From Longimicrobiales bacterium (GTDB lineage Bacteria; Gemmatimonadota; Gemmatimonadetes; Longimicrobiales; Gaopeijiaceae): DNA of 64,000 nt. Below, one piece after another: positions 9,684 to 17,984 of the stretch (positions within the stretch are counted from its first letter, which is position 1; each line of letters begins with the position of its first letter). A program made the position numbers and the translations under genes. Where the stretch lies: contig JAPKBW010000003.1 of NCBI GenBank assembly GCA_028823235.1, forward strand, positions 124,001-188,000, read 5' to 3'. Below the pieces are notes generated by a model. That model saw nothing but the letters and a program-made list of their open reading frames with translations, made no database searches and was not told the origin of the DNA.

Positions 9684-10130
9684 TCAAGCGGTCCCTGTAC
9701 TTCCGAATCCGCCCGCGCCACGTTCGGTATCGGTGACCTCGTCCACTTCCCGGACGACCGGCGTCTCGAAACGGGCGAATACCAGTTGAGCGATTCGCTC
9801 ACCTCGCTCCAATGTGACGGGAGCCTGTCCTGTATTCTGCATGATGACCCGTAGCTCGCCCCGATAGTCGGGATCGATGGTGCCAGGGCTGTTGGGAAGC
9901 GTGATGCCGTGCTTGAGCGCGAGGCCCGACCGCGGCCGGACCTGACACTCTAAACCCTGTGGCAATTCCATTACGAGCCCGGTGGACACCAGGCGGATAT
10001 CGCCGGGGGCCAGTGTCACGGATTCTTCGGCAGACCGGACGTCATATCCCACGGCCTGATCCGTAGCTCGTGCGGGTAACACCAAGTCCGGATTCGAAGC
10101 CAGCCTACGAAACGACACCTGAAATGTCAT
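9684..10130 (-). CDS. dut: dUTP pyrophosphatase
   Basis: Hydrolyses dUTP to dUMP and PPi, keeping uracil out of DNA and feeding thymidylate synthesis. The start is taken at ATG 10130 ([10 protein letters not shown]), which overlaps the ald stop as ATGA and gives 148 residues, the normal size; an upstream ATG would add about 48 residues of unrelated sequence. All five trimeric dUTPase motifs are seen: GYDVRSA, RPRSGLA, GTIDPDYRGE, RIAQLVFAR and the C-terminal GAGGFGSTG. It is the last gene of the run pnp-M16-ald-dut. Confidence 0.95.
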   Translation of the reverse strand: MTFQVSFRRLASNPDLVLPARATDQAVGYDVRSAEESVTLAPGDIRLVSTGLVMELPQGLECQVRPRSGLALKHGITLPNSPGTIDPDYRGELRVIMQNTGQAPVTLERGERIAQLVFARFETPVVREVDEVTDTERGAGGFGSTGTA

Positions 10131-11257
10131 GCCGGCGCTGCCGGGAGCAGGAAGCTGTCGACGTCGTGGTACTCCATGCCGAAAGCATCGGCTACGGCGC
10201 GGTATGCGACCTTCCCGTGCACGACATTGACGCCGAGTTTGAGCGCCGCGTCGTCGCGGCACGCCTTCTGCCAACCCTTTCCTGAGAGAGCAACCGCATA
10301 GGGAAGCGTCGCGTTAGTCAGGGCTAGTGTACTCGTACGGGGAACGCCACCGGGCATGTTCGCGACCGCGTAGTGGATCACCCCGTCGACCGTATACACT
10401 GGGTCATGATGGGTGGTCGGCTTCATGGTCTCTACGCAGCCTCCCTGGTCGATGGCCACGTCACAAATCACAGTGCCGTCCCGCATGAGGCCGAGGTCCT
10501 CCCGAGTGATCAAGTTCGGAGCCTTTGCACCCGGAATCAGAACCGCACCGATGATGAGGTCCGCGTCCTCGACCTGCTTGCGGATCGCATATCGTGTCGA
10601 GAACAGCGTCTCAACGTTGGCGGGCATCACGTCATCGAGGTACCTGAGCCGATCAAGGTTGATATCCATGATCGAAACACGCGCACCGAGGCCGGCCGCC
10701 ATCTTTGCCGCGTTGGTGCCAACAACACCGCCACCGAGGATCACGACCTTTCCAGAACGAACTCCCGGGACACCGCCGAGCAGCACGCCGAGACCACCCT
10801 GCGGCTTCTCCAGATACTTCGCGCCCTCCTGGACAGCCATGCGCCCCGCCACTTCGCTCATCGGCGTAAGAAGCGGGAGCTCGCGAGACGGCAGCTCGAC
10901 GGTTTCGTACGCGATGGCGATCGCACCTGACGCGATGACCGCGCGGGTGAGGTCCTCATCCGCTGCGAAATGGAAGTACGTGAAGATCACCTGACCGCTG
11001 CGCATGCGAGGCCACTCGGAAGAGATTGGCTCCTTGACCTTCATGATCATCTCGGCCTTCGCCCAGACTTCATCGGCGGTCGTCAGGATCGTAGCACCCG
11101 CGCGCTCATAATAGTCGTCGGTGAAGCCGCTACCGAAGCCAGCGCCCTGTTCGATCACCAGTTCGTGGCCGGCATTCGTGAGCATCTCCGCGCCCGCGGG
11201 GGTCAGTGCGACCCGGTATTCGTCGGGCTTGATCTCTTTCGGTACGCCAATCAACAT
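10127..11257 (-). CDS. ald: Alanine dehydrogenase
   Basis: A 376-residue NAD-dependent enzyme interconverting L-alanine and pyruvate plus ammonia. The N-terminus [20 protein letters not shown] is the hallmark of the family. The Rossmann dinucleotide fold is [19 protein letters not shown] near residue 170. The [20 protein letters not shown] segment near 300 is also conserved. It lies 30 bases after the M16 peptidase gene and overlaps dut by 4 bases. The protein appears full length. Confidence 0.95.
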   Translation of the reverse strand: MLIGVPKEIKPDEYRVALTPAGAEMLTNAGHELVIEQGAGFGSGFTDDYYERAGATILTTADEVWAKAEMIMKVKEPISSEWPRMRSGQVIFTYFHFAADEDLTRAVIASGAIAIAYETVELPSRELPLLTPMSEVAGRMAVQEGAKYLEKPQGGLGVLLGGVPGVRSGKVVILGGGVVGTNAAKMAAGLGARVSIMDINLDRLRYLDDVMPANVETLFSTRYAIRKQVEDADLIIGAVLIPGAKAPNLITREDLGLMRDGTVICDVAIDQGGCVETMKPTTHHDPVYTVDGVIHYAVANMPGGVPRTSTLALTNATLPYAVALSGKGWQKACRDDAALKLGVNVVHGKVAYRAVADAFGMEYHDVDSFLLPAAPA

Positions 11258-11287
11258 CTCGCTCTCGCGCGTTGTGGTTTGGTGATT

Positions 11288-12634
11288 TCAATTGGTCAGG
11301 ACTTCGACGACGGCGGCGGGTCCGAGTCTCAATTCGAGGTGCCCAGCTGGGTCGTAGTGCCGCTGCGCGACACGGACGATATCATCCTCCGTTACCGCTT
11401 CGATCCGCGCAAGGACATCATCCAGCGTGCGGAACGGCTCTTCGTGCAAAGCGAATGATGCCAGTCGGTGGAGTCTGGCTCCGGTCGATTCGAGGGAGAG
11501 CATCACCTGTCCACTGACCTGCTGCTTGATTCGAGCCAGATCCGTCGCGCCGAGCCCTTCAGAGACGACGCGGTCGAGCTCTGAGCGAACGGCGTCAGCA
11601 GCGGCATCGGCATTGGCCGGACGCGTCCCGACGTATACGCCGACCACACCGGACGCGCCATAGAAGCTCTGGTAGGTGAAGACCGAGTAGCACAGGCCCA
11701 GCTCTTCGCGAACCTTCTGGAACAGTCGCGAGCTCATGCCGCCGCCCAGCGCCGCGGACAGCAGGACCACGGGAAACCGATCTTCATCAGCGTGCCCCGG
11801 CCCTTCTTTGCCGAAGACGATGTGTGTCTGCGCAGACGCTCGCTCGACGTTGCGGACGCCGGCATTCGTACTCCCCGATCCAGTCACCTCTTCCGTCCGC
11901 GTACCTTGCGGCACTCCATCGAAGTGAGAGGCTACCCGCTCAACGAAACCCTGGTGCTCGACGTTGCCGACAGCGGCGACGACCAAATTCTCGCCTACGT
12001 AGCGCGTGCCGTGGAGCTCGCGAAGTGTCTCAGCTGACATCCCAGTAACGGACTCATTGGTCCCAAGGATGGAACGCCCGTAGGGATGTCCGTTCCAAAG
12101 TTCTTCCGAATGCAGCTCGAAGACCAAATCATCGGGCGTGTCTTCTACCTGAGCAATCTCTTCGAGTACCACTTCGCGCTCCAGCCGGAGATCCTCAGCC
12201 TCAAGCTTCGGCGCCAGAACCAGGTCCGATAGCACATCGAGCGCGATCGGGAGGTGCTGGTCCAAGACCCGTGCCTGGTAGGAAGTGTGCTCCCTGCTCG
12301 TGTAAGCGTCGAGCGAACCTCCGAGCACCTCGAGAGAGTCCGCCAACTCGAGAGCCGATCGTTTTTCGGTTCCCTTGAAAACCATGTGCTCAAGGAGGTG
12401 ACTTACACCGGTTTGCTCCACGACCTCGTGAGCCGCTCCCTGCCGAACCCAGACGCCGATCGCCGCAGAGCGCATTCCAGGAATGTGCTCGCTGAGGACA
12501 CGGACGCCGTTGTCCAGTCGGGATTCCCGCATCGCATCGTCTGGGGCGGCCTGTTCCACTGGCGCAGACGCCAGAGAGGGCACGGGCCTGTGCCCGTGCC
12601 CTCTCGACCCTTCCATCCCAATCACGTGATTCAT
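11288..12634 (-). CDS. M16 family zinc metallopeptidase (processing peptidase-like)
   Basis: A 448-residue insulinase-family protein with two homologous domains. The inverted zinc motif HxxEH appears as HLLEHM near residue 80, with the downstream Glu in the VVLEEIAQVEDTP region. I start it at ATG 12634 (MNHVIGMEGS) because a GAGG ribosome site lies 7 bases upstream and this avoids overlap with pnp; a shorter form starting at 12532 is closer to the family norm but has no visible ribosome site. The gene follows pnp by 34 bases, a linkage seen in many bacteria. The natural substrate is unknown. Confidence 0.92.
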   Translation of the reverse strand: MNHVIGMEGSRGHGHRPVPSLASAPVEQAAPDDAMRESRLDNGVRVLSEHIPGMRSAAIGVWVRQGAAHEVVEQTGVSHLLEHMVFKGTEKRSALELADSLEVLGGSLDAYTSREHTSYQARVLDQHLPIALDVLSDLVLAPKLEAEDLRLEREVVLEEIAQVEDTPDDLVFELHSEELWNGHPYGRSILGTNESVTGMSAETLRELHGTRYVGENLVVAAVGNVEHQGFVERVASHFDGVPQGTRTEEVTGSGSTNAGVRNVERASAQTHIVFGKEGPGHADEDRFPVVLLSAALGGGMSSRLFQKVREELGLCYSVFTYQSFYGASGVVGVYVGTRPANADAAADAVRSELDRVVSEGLGATDLARIKQQVSGQVMLSLESTGARLHRLASFALHEEPFRTLDDVLARIEAVTEDDIVRVAQRHYDPAGHLELRLGPAAVVEVLTN

Positions 12635-12668
12635 CGGTGCCTCGGGTGCATCTGCTGAGCCGAGGGCG

Positions 12669-14816
12669 TCAGCCTTCAGCACCGTCCTCACTGTCCGCCG
12701 CACCGCCACCGGCTTCGGCAGCAGCGTCTTCGGCCATCGCAACCTTCCGCGACAGACGGAGACGGCCCTTCTCATCGATCGAGAGGAGCTTCACGCGAAC
12801 GATGTCACCCTTCTTGACGACGTCCTCGGTGTTCTCGACCCGGTCATCGGCCAGCTCAGAGATGTGGCAGAGCCCCTCCGTACCAGGCATGATCTCGATG
12901 AAGGCGCCGAAGGTGGTCGTGTTCTTGACCGGACCTTCGTAAATGCGGCCGACCTCGGGATCCTTCACGATCGCCTCGATCATCTCGCGAGCCCGTGTAC
13001 CGGCCTCACTGGAGACGGCGGCGATCTTGATGATGCCAGAGTCATCGATGTCGATCGATGCGCCAGACTCTTCCTGAATGGCCCGAATCGTCTTGCCCTT
13101 CGGTCCGATGATCTCACCAATTTTCGACGGGTTGATCTGGATTGCAACGATCCTTGGTGCATAGTCGGACATCTCGTCACGGTGCGTGTCGAGCGCCTTG
13201 GCCATCTCGCCGAGGATGTGCATCCGGCCCTTGTTGGCCCGGGTCAGTGCCTCAGAGAGGACCTCAACCGTGAGGCCTTCGATCTTGATATCCATCTGGA
13301 TGGACGTCACGCCCTCAGTCGTTCCGGCAACCTTGAAGTCCATGTCGCCGAGAGCATCCTCAATACCGAGGATATCGGTCAGGATAGCGACTTCATCGCC
13401 CTCCTTGATCAGCCCCATGGCGACACCGGCACACGGCGCCTTAATCGGCACACCTGCGTCCATCAGCGCCAGCGAGGCCCCACAAACCGACGCCATCGAA
13501 GACGAACCGTTCGACTCGAGCACGTCCGAGACGATACGGATCGTGTAAGGGAAGTCATCATACTCCGGCAGTAATGGCTGGATCGCCCGCTCCGCCAGGT
13601 TCCCGTGACCGATCTCGCGACGAGACGTGCCGCGGAACGGACGCGCCTCGCCGACGCAGAACGGCGGAAAGTTGTAATGGAGCATGAACGACTTCTTGAT
13701 CTCTTCACGAGAATCGATCGAGTCGATCCGCTGTTCGTCACGCGATGTGCCGAGCGTAATGACTGCGAGTGCCTGCGTCTGTCCACGCGTGAACAGCGCC
13801 GAACCATGCGTCCGCGGAAGAATGCTGACTTCAGAGTTGATGGGCCGGATGTCGTTCACCCCACGACCATCGGCGCGAACACCGTTGTCCAAGATGTTGC
13901 GACGCATCGTGCTCTTCTCAAGTCCGTACACGACCTCGCCGATCATCTTGGCTTGATCGGCGTACGCCTCATCCTCAGCCGTCAGCGTTTTGATAACGTC
14001 GGACTTCACGACCTTCATGGCTGCGCCGCGCTCGTGCTTGTCGGCAATCTTGAGGGCCTCCACGACCGGTGCGGCAGCGAGTCCCTCGACCTTGGCCTTG
14101 AGATCTTCGTCGGGCAGAATGGCGGACCACTCCATCTCCGGCGCGCAGCGACCTTCGATGAAATCAGCCTGCATCGCGCAGATCTCTTTCACGGCCTCAT
14201 GCGCGAGCGTGAGACCTTCAAGAATCTCTGACTCAGGGATCTCGAGCGCCCCGCCTTCGACCATCGTAATGGCGTCGGCGGACCCGGCAACAACGAGGTC
14301 AATGTCCGAGTACTCAAGCTGCTGGAAGGTCGGGTTCACGACCCAGTTGCCCTGAATTCGCCCAACGCGGACAGAGGCGACCGGCGTATGGAATGGCGCC
14401 GGTGACATGTTCAGCGCGGCAGAGGCGCCAAGAAGCGCCAACGTGTCTGCGTCATTTTCCTGATCAGCCGAAAGGATGAAGCACGTGACCTGGGTCTCGT
14501 GCTGGAATCCGTTCGGGAACAAGGGCCGAATCGGCCGATCGATCTGGCGAGCGGAGAGGATCTCCTTCTCGCCGGGGCGACCCTCACGCTTGAAGAATCC
14601 GCCCGGGATCTTACCGGCCGCGTAGGACTTCTCGCGGTACTCGATCGTCAACGGGAAGAAGGGGAGATGCGTGGGACGATCCTGCACTGTTACAGCGCAT
14701 AGCACGACGGTGTCGCCATACTGAACCAGGCACGAACCCTGCGCGAGCTTGGCCATGCGGCCCGTCTCGAGCGAGAGTGTGCGCCCATGGAACTGACGCT
14801 CCATTTTGTGAATCAT
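12669..14816 (-). CDS. pnp: Polyribonucleotide nucleotidyltransferase (PNPase)
   Basis: A 715-residue phosphorolytic 3'-5' exoribonuclease that degrades mRNA as a trimer. Two RNase PH domains occupy about residues 1-220 and 310-540, a KH domain contains IGEIIGPKGKTIRAIQEESG near 565, and an S1 domain starts near 620 (GPVKNTTTFGAFIEIMPG). The C-terminus is a short acidic, Ala-rich tail. It lies downstream of rpsO across a 221-base spacer with two hairpins, as in many bacteria where pnp mRNA is autoregulated through leader cleavage. Confidence 0.97.
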   Translation of the reverse strand: MIHKMERQFHGRTLSLETGRMAKLAQGSCLVQYGDTVVLCAVTVQDRPTHLPFFPLTIEYREKSYAAGKIPGGFFKREGRPGEKEILSARQIDRPIRPLFPNGFQHETQVTCFILSADQENDADTLALLGASAALNMSPAPFHTPVASVRVGRIQGNWVVNPTFQQLEYSDIDLVVAGSADAITMVEGGALEIPESEILEGLTLAHEAVKEICAMQADFIEGRCAPEMEWSAILPDEDLKAKVEGLAAAPVVEALKIADKHERGAAMKVVKSDVIKTLTAEDEAYADQAKMIGEVVYGLEKSTMRRNILDNGVRADGRGVNDIRPINSEVSILPRTHGSALFTRGQTQALAVITLGTSRDEQRIDSIDSREEIKKSFMLHYNFPPFCVGEARPFRGTSRREIGHGNLAERAIQPLLPEYDDFPYTIRIVSDVLESNGSSSMASVCGASLALMDAGVPIKAPCAGVAMGLIKEGDEVAILTDILGIEDALGDMDFKVAGTTEGVTSIQMDIKIEGLTVEVLSEALTRANKGRMHILGEMAKALDTHRDEMSDYAPRIVAIQINPSKIGEIIGPKGKTIRAIQEESGASIDIDDSGIIKIAAVSSEAGTRAREMIEAIVKDPEVGRIYEGPVKNTTTFGAFIEIMPGTEGLCHISELADDRVENTEDVVKKGDIVRVKLLSIDEKGRLRLSRKVAMAEDAAAEAGGGAADSEDGAEG

Positions 14817-14972
14817 GTTGCTCTACTCACTTCGTATCGGACGAGGTCTTGCCCCGCCCTTGGATTGAACGCCGAAGTGCGCAGGGGATCCGGAAAAGAG
14901 AGCGACCGCCGCAAGGGGGGCATGCAACGCACGAGCCCGTTATTGCAGCGAATGTTGTAGGCCGTCTCTCAC

Positions 14973-15025
14973 CCGAGGCTCCGTGCCTTCGGCTGAATAC
15001 CGACTCCGGTCGCAGAGTGCGACCG
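14973..15025 (-). promoter_or_regulatory. Tandem hairpins in the rpsO-pnp spacer
   Basis: Two stem-loops lie in the 221-base spacer between rpsO and pnp. The first in transcription order is a perfect 8-base-pair stem (15007-15014 with 15018-15025, three-base loop). The second pairs 14973-14979 with 14985-14992 with one bulged base. Neither is followed by a T-run, so they do not look like intrinsic terminators. In Escherichia coli the pnp leader contains RNase III-processed hairpins used in PNPase autoregulation; a similar role here is inference. Confidence 0.45.
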
Positions 15026-15037
15026 CGCCGGGTACTT

Positions 15038-15298
15038 CTAGTGACGCAGGCCTAGATCCTTGATAAGGCTGCGGTACTGCTCGACGTCGCCCTTCTTGAC
15101 GTACTCAAGGAGTCGTCGACGACGACCGACCATCTTCAACAATCCCTGACGGGAGTGATGGTCTTTCTTATGCGTGTCGAAGTGCGTCCTGAGGTCGTCG
15201 ATCCGCGCGGTGATGATTGCGACCTGGACCGGAGCGCTGCCACGATCATTTTCGTGGAGCTGGTACTTCTTAATCACGTCTTCTTTGACGATCGCCAT
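15038..15298 (-). CDS. rpsO: 30S ribosomal protein S15
   Basis: An 86-residue S15, a primary 16S rRNA-binding protein of the central domain of the small subunit. The family signature is present: [19 protein letters not shown] and [15 protein letters not shown]. It is three residues shorter than the common 89. It is followed by pnp and preceded by ribF, with 154 bases upstream that could hold its own promoter, as is usual for rpsO. Confidence 0.97.
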   Translation of the reverse strand: MAIVKEDVIKKYQLHENDRGSAPVQVAIITARIDDLRTHFDTHKKDHHSRQGLLKMVGRRRRLLEYVKKGDVEQYRSLIKDLGLRH

Positions 15299-15452
15299 GG
15301 GCGTCGTGCCTCCTCGAGAGTCCGATGCTGCAAGGGAAGCGAAAGCTGTACACCCGGTCGATCCGGATGGTCTTTCGTAGTTCAGTCCAAAAAGCTAGGC
15401 AAACCTGAAGTGGTCGTCTACCGGTGCAGCAACTGCGATAACTAGAGCATGA

Positions 15453-16388
15453 TCAGTGATTCGCGAGGATCTTCCGCGTCTGATCGACGTCACACCGAAT
15501 CTGGGCGACAAGGGCCTTGACGCTCGAAAAGGGTTCGATCGGCCTCAGGTGCTTCACGAAGTCGACGCGCACCTCCTCTCCGTAGATGTCGCGGTCGAAG
15601 TCGAGGAGGTGAAGTTCCACACTTGGCGGCGAACCCTGGAAAGTGGGCCTTGGACCAAGGTGTAGCGCCCCCGACCATGTGCCTGAGCGGAGCACACCCC
15701 GCACGGCGTAAATGCCCTCTGGCGGAATCAGTTTGTCGCCACCGGAAGTCTGAAGATTTGCAGTGGCGAAACCGAGACCCTTGCCCCGCCCTTCGCCACG
15801 GACCACGACCCCTCGCAGAGAATAGGGCCGGCCAAGACACGCGGACGCGCCCACCATGTCGCAGTTATTGATCAGACTGCGGATCCTAGACGACGAGACG
15901 GCCTCGCCCTCCGCCAGGATTGGCTCGACCACGTCTACATCGAAGTCGAGCTCTCTGCCGATGTCACGAAGTGCGTCCGGGCCACCCTTACGATCCCGGC
16001 CGAAACCATGATCGTATCCGATCACGAGCTCCTTCACGCCGAGACGGCCTACCAGGATCTCTTCGACGAAGCGCCTCGGCGTGTACTTCGACAACGCCTC
16101 GGTGAAGGAGATGAAAACCGCATAATCCAAACCACTTTCCGCCAGGATTTCCTTCTTCTCCATCGCCGTAGTGAGCAGTGGGGGCGCGTGCTCGGGGCGC
16201 ACGATCCGGAGTGGGTGTGGATCGAAGGTGACGAGAACGCTCCTGCGGTTCGTCGCCTCAGCTCGGCGGCGAATCTCCTGGAGTACCGCCCAGTGTCCCA
16301 GGTGGACGCCATCCAGATTCCCCACCGTGACAACAGTGCCGCGATCCGACGGGACGCCAGGTGGATAAGTCCACTGGATTGGTGTCAT
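15453..16388 (-). CDS. ribF: Bifunctional riboflavin kinase / FAD synthetase
   Basis: A 311-residue enzyme that phosphorylates riboflavin to FMN and adenylates FMN to FAD. The N-terminal nucleotidyltransferase domain has GNLDGVHLGH near residue 23 and the SSSRIR motif near 165. The C-terminal kinase domain has GRGKGLGFATANL near 200 and PPEGIYAV near 218. It overlaps truB by 4 bases at the end of the rimP-nusA-infB-rbfA-truB run, a common arrangement. Confidence 0.95.
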   Translation of the reverse strand: MTPIQWTYPPGVPSDRGTVVTVGNLDGVHLGHWAVLQEIRRRAEATNRRSVLVTFDPHPLRIVRPEHAPPLLTTAMEKKEILAESGLDYAVFISFTEALSKYTPRRFVEEILVGRLGVKELVIGYDHGFGRDRKGGPDALRDIGRELDFDVDVVEPILAEGEAVSSSRIRSLINNCDMVGASACLGRPYSLRGVVVRGEGRGKGLGFATANLQTSGGDKLIPPEGIYAVRGVLRSGTWSGALHLGPRPTFQGSPPSVELHLLDFDRDIYGEEVRVDFVKHLRPIEPFSSVKALVAQIRCDVDQTRKILANH

Positions 16389-17272
16389 GCCGGGAATACC
16401 TTGCGAGGCCGAATCACCCCGTCGTCAAGTTCCGCGATCGCGAGAAGGTCCTCTCCAAAAGAAATCGCGACTCGGTCAGCCGATCTCCCCTCGCCTTCTC
16501 CTGCGATCCGGATCCGCTGGCCCTGGAGCAGGCGCGCGGCATGTTCGTCTTTGAGCGTGATGCCTTCGAGATGGGCCATCGCCGCAATCGGGGCCACACG
16601 AGCTCTCGCAACGACAGTTTCGTCGGCGAGTTCATCCATCGAGACCGCGTCCTCGATACGATACTGGCCTACCGAGGTCCTCCGGAGTTCGGTCAGATGA
16701 GCGCCGACACCGAGCGCCTCGCCAAGGTCCCGCGCGATCGCGCGGATGTACGTCCCACTTGAGCATCGAACACTGAAATCTACGTCCGACCCATCACAGG
16801 AGACGAGGTCCGCTTCGTGAATGGTCACGTCCACCGGAGGCAGCTCGACGTGCTCTCCTTTCCTCGCTCGGCTATACATCGCCTCGCCGTCCACTTTCTT
16901 GGCCGAAAACTGAGGTGGCACTTGCTGAATGGCACCAACAAGCTCGGCCAGGACCTGTCGAATCGCGGCCTCATCGACGGAGGACGCGTCTCGTTCAACC
17001 ATCAGGGACCCGTCACGATCAAGCGTGTCCGTCGTCACGCCCAGACGAGCCGTAGCGTGATAGGTCTTGGACATCCCAGAGAGATATTCCGCGAGGCGGG
17101 TCGCCCTCCCAATGCAAAGCAAGAGCAGACCGGACGCAAACGGGTCCAGTGTACCCGTGTGGCCGACACGCCGTGTGCCCAGCGCGCGGCGCGCCGCCGC
17201 TACGACGTCGTGAGAGGTGGGACCGACCGGTTTGTCGACCGGCAGGACGAAATCGCCGGCAGCTAAGTTCAC
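16385..17272 (-). CDS. truB: tRNA pseudouridine(55) synthase
   Basis: A 295-residue enzyme that converts U55 in the T-loop of tRNAs to pseudouridine. The catalytic Asp is in GTLDPFASGLLLLCIG near residue 42, and the N-terminus carries DKPVGPTSHDVV. The C-terminal extension resembles a PUA-like domain. It overlaps rbfA and ribF by 4 bases each, so all three are translationally coupled. Confidence 0.95.
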   Translation of the reverse strand: MNLAAGDFVLPVDKPVGPTSHDVVAAARRALGTRRVGHTGTLDPFASGLLLLCIGRATRLAEYLSGMSKTYHATARLGVTTDTLDRDGSLMVERDASSVDEAAIRQVLAELVGAIQQVPPQFSAKKVDGEAMYSRARKGEHVELPPVDVTIHEADLVSCDGSDVDFSVRCSSGTYIRAIARDLGEALGVGAHLTELRRTSVGQYRIEDAVSMDELADETVVARARVAPIAAMAHLEGITLKDEHAARLLQGQRIRIAGEGEGRSADRVAISFGEDLLAIAELDDGVIRPRKVFPA

Positions 17273-17715
17273 GCGTTCCCGGCCTCGGCCACAGCGTCCT
17301 GGTCGACCGAGTCAACTGCGGCTTCACGGGTGTCCGTTTCGTCCGACTCCGAGCCGGCTTCCGTCACATTGCTCGCCTCAGGCAAAACCTCCAACAGGAC
17401 CTGATCGATCCGCATCGCACCCTCGTAGGACCGATCTTCACGGAATCGAAGCTCCGGCACCTTTCGAACGTGGAGCAGTCGGCCAAGGACAGACCGCAGG
17501 AAGGGTGCGGCAGCTTCAAGGCCTTTGAGGGTTTCGACCACGGCGGCATCACCACCCATGTCCCGCACGAAGATTCGCGCGGACCCTAGGTCGCGAGCCA
17601 CCTCGACCCCGGTGATCGTGACAATTCCGACCCGAGGGTCACGTACCTGGGTGCGGATCAACTCTGACAGCTCACGCTTCAGCTGCTCATTGAGTCTCGC
17701 GATTCGTTTGCTCAT
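17269..17715 (-). CDS. rbfA: Ribosome-binding factor A
   Basis: A 148-residue KH-like protein needed for late maturation of the 30S subunit. The start is taken at ATG 17715 (MSKRIARLNEQLKRELSEL), which fits the family N-terminus. Conserved segments are LIRTQVRDPRVG and a Phe/Leu-rich helix ending HVRKVPELRFREDRS. A variable acidic tail follows from about residue 118. It lies 1 base after the DUF503 gene and overlaps truB by 4. Confidence 0.92.
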   Translation of the reverse strand: MSKRIARLNEQLKRELSELIRTQVRDPRVGIVTITGVEVARDLGSARIFVRDMGGDAAVVETLKGLEAAAPFLRSVLGRLLHVRKVPELRFREDRSYEGAMRIDQVLLEVLPEASNVTEAGSESDETDTREAAVDSVDQDAVAEAGNA

Positions 17716-17716
17716 C

Positions 17717-17968
17717 TCAATACACCTCGCGCCGAACGCGGACGATGATGGCACCACCATGGACTTCAACGAAGCCATCCACCTTGGACAGCGTCGACTC
17801 CGCGATCCGGTCATCGCCCGCCACGAGGGCGAGAGATAACTCAACTCGGGTGGCGATATCCTGAAAGCCCGTTTCAGCTACCGACACCTTGAACTTCGCC
17901 TGGAGACGATCCCCGGGCGACTGACATCCGGAAAGCGACAACTCCCGCGACTGCGAAGCCACGACCAT
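17717..17968 (-). CDS. DUF503/YlxP-like protein, internally shortened
   Basis: An 83-residue protein between infB and rbfA, the usual site of the DUF503 (YlxP) gene, whose products bind RNA or ribosomes in some bacteria. The second half fits the family well (RLQAKFKVSVAETGFQD, then a strand-rich segment). The first half is odd: after GCQSPGD the helix normally reading roughly KRRVVKSLI is missing, an apparent in-frame loss of about 10-12 codons. Usual length is about 92-95. Start ATG 17968 lies 16 bases after the infB stop. It may be functional but divergent, or degenerate. Confidence 0.7.
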   Translation of the reverse strand: MVVASQSRELSLSGCQSPGDRLQAKFKVSVAETGFQDIATRVELSLALVAGDDRIAESTLSKVDGFVEVHGGAIIVRVRREVY

Positions 17969-17984
17969 CGGTCGCTCGGCTCGA

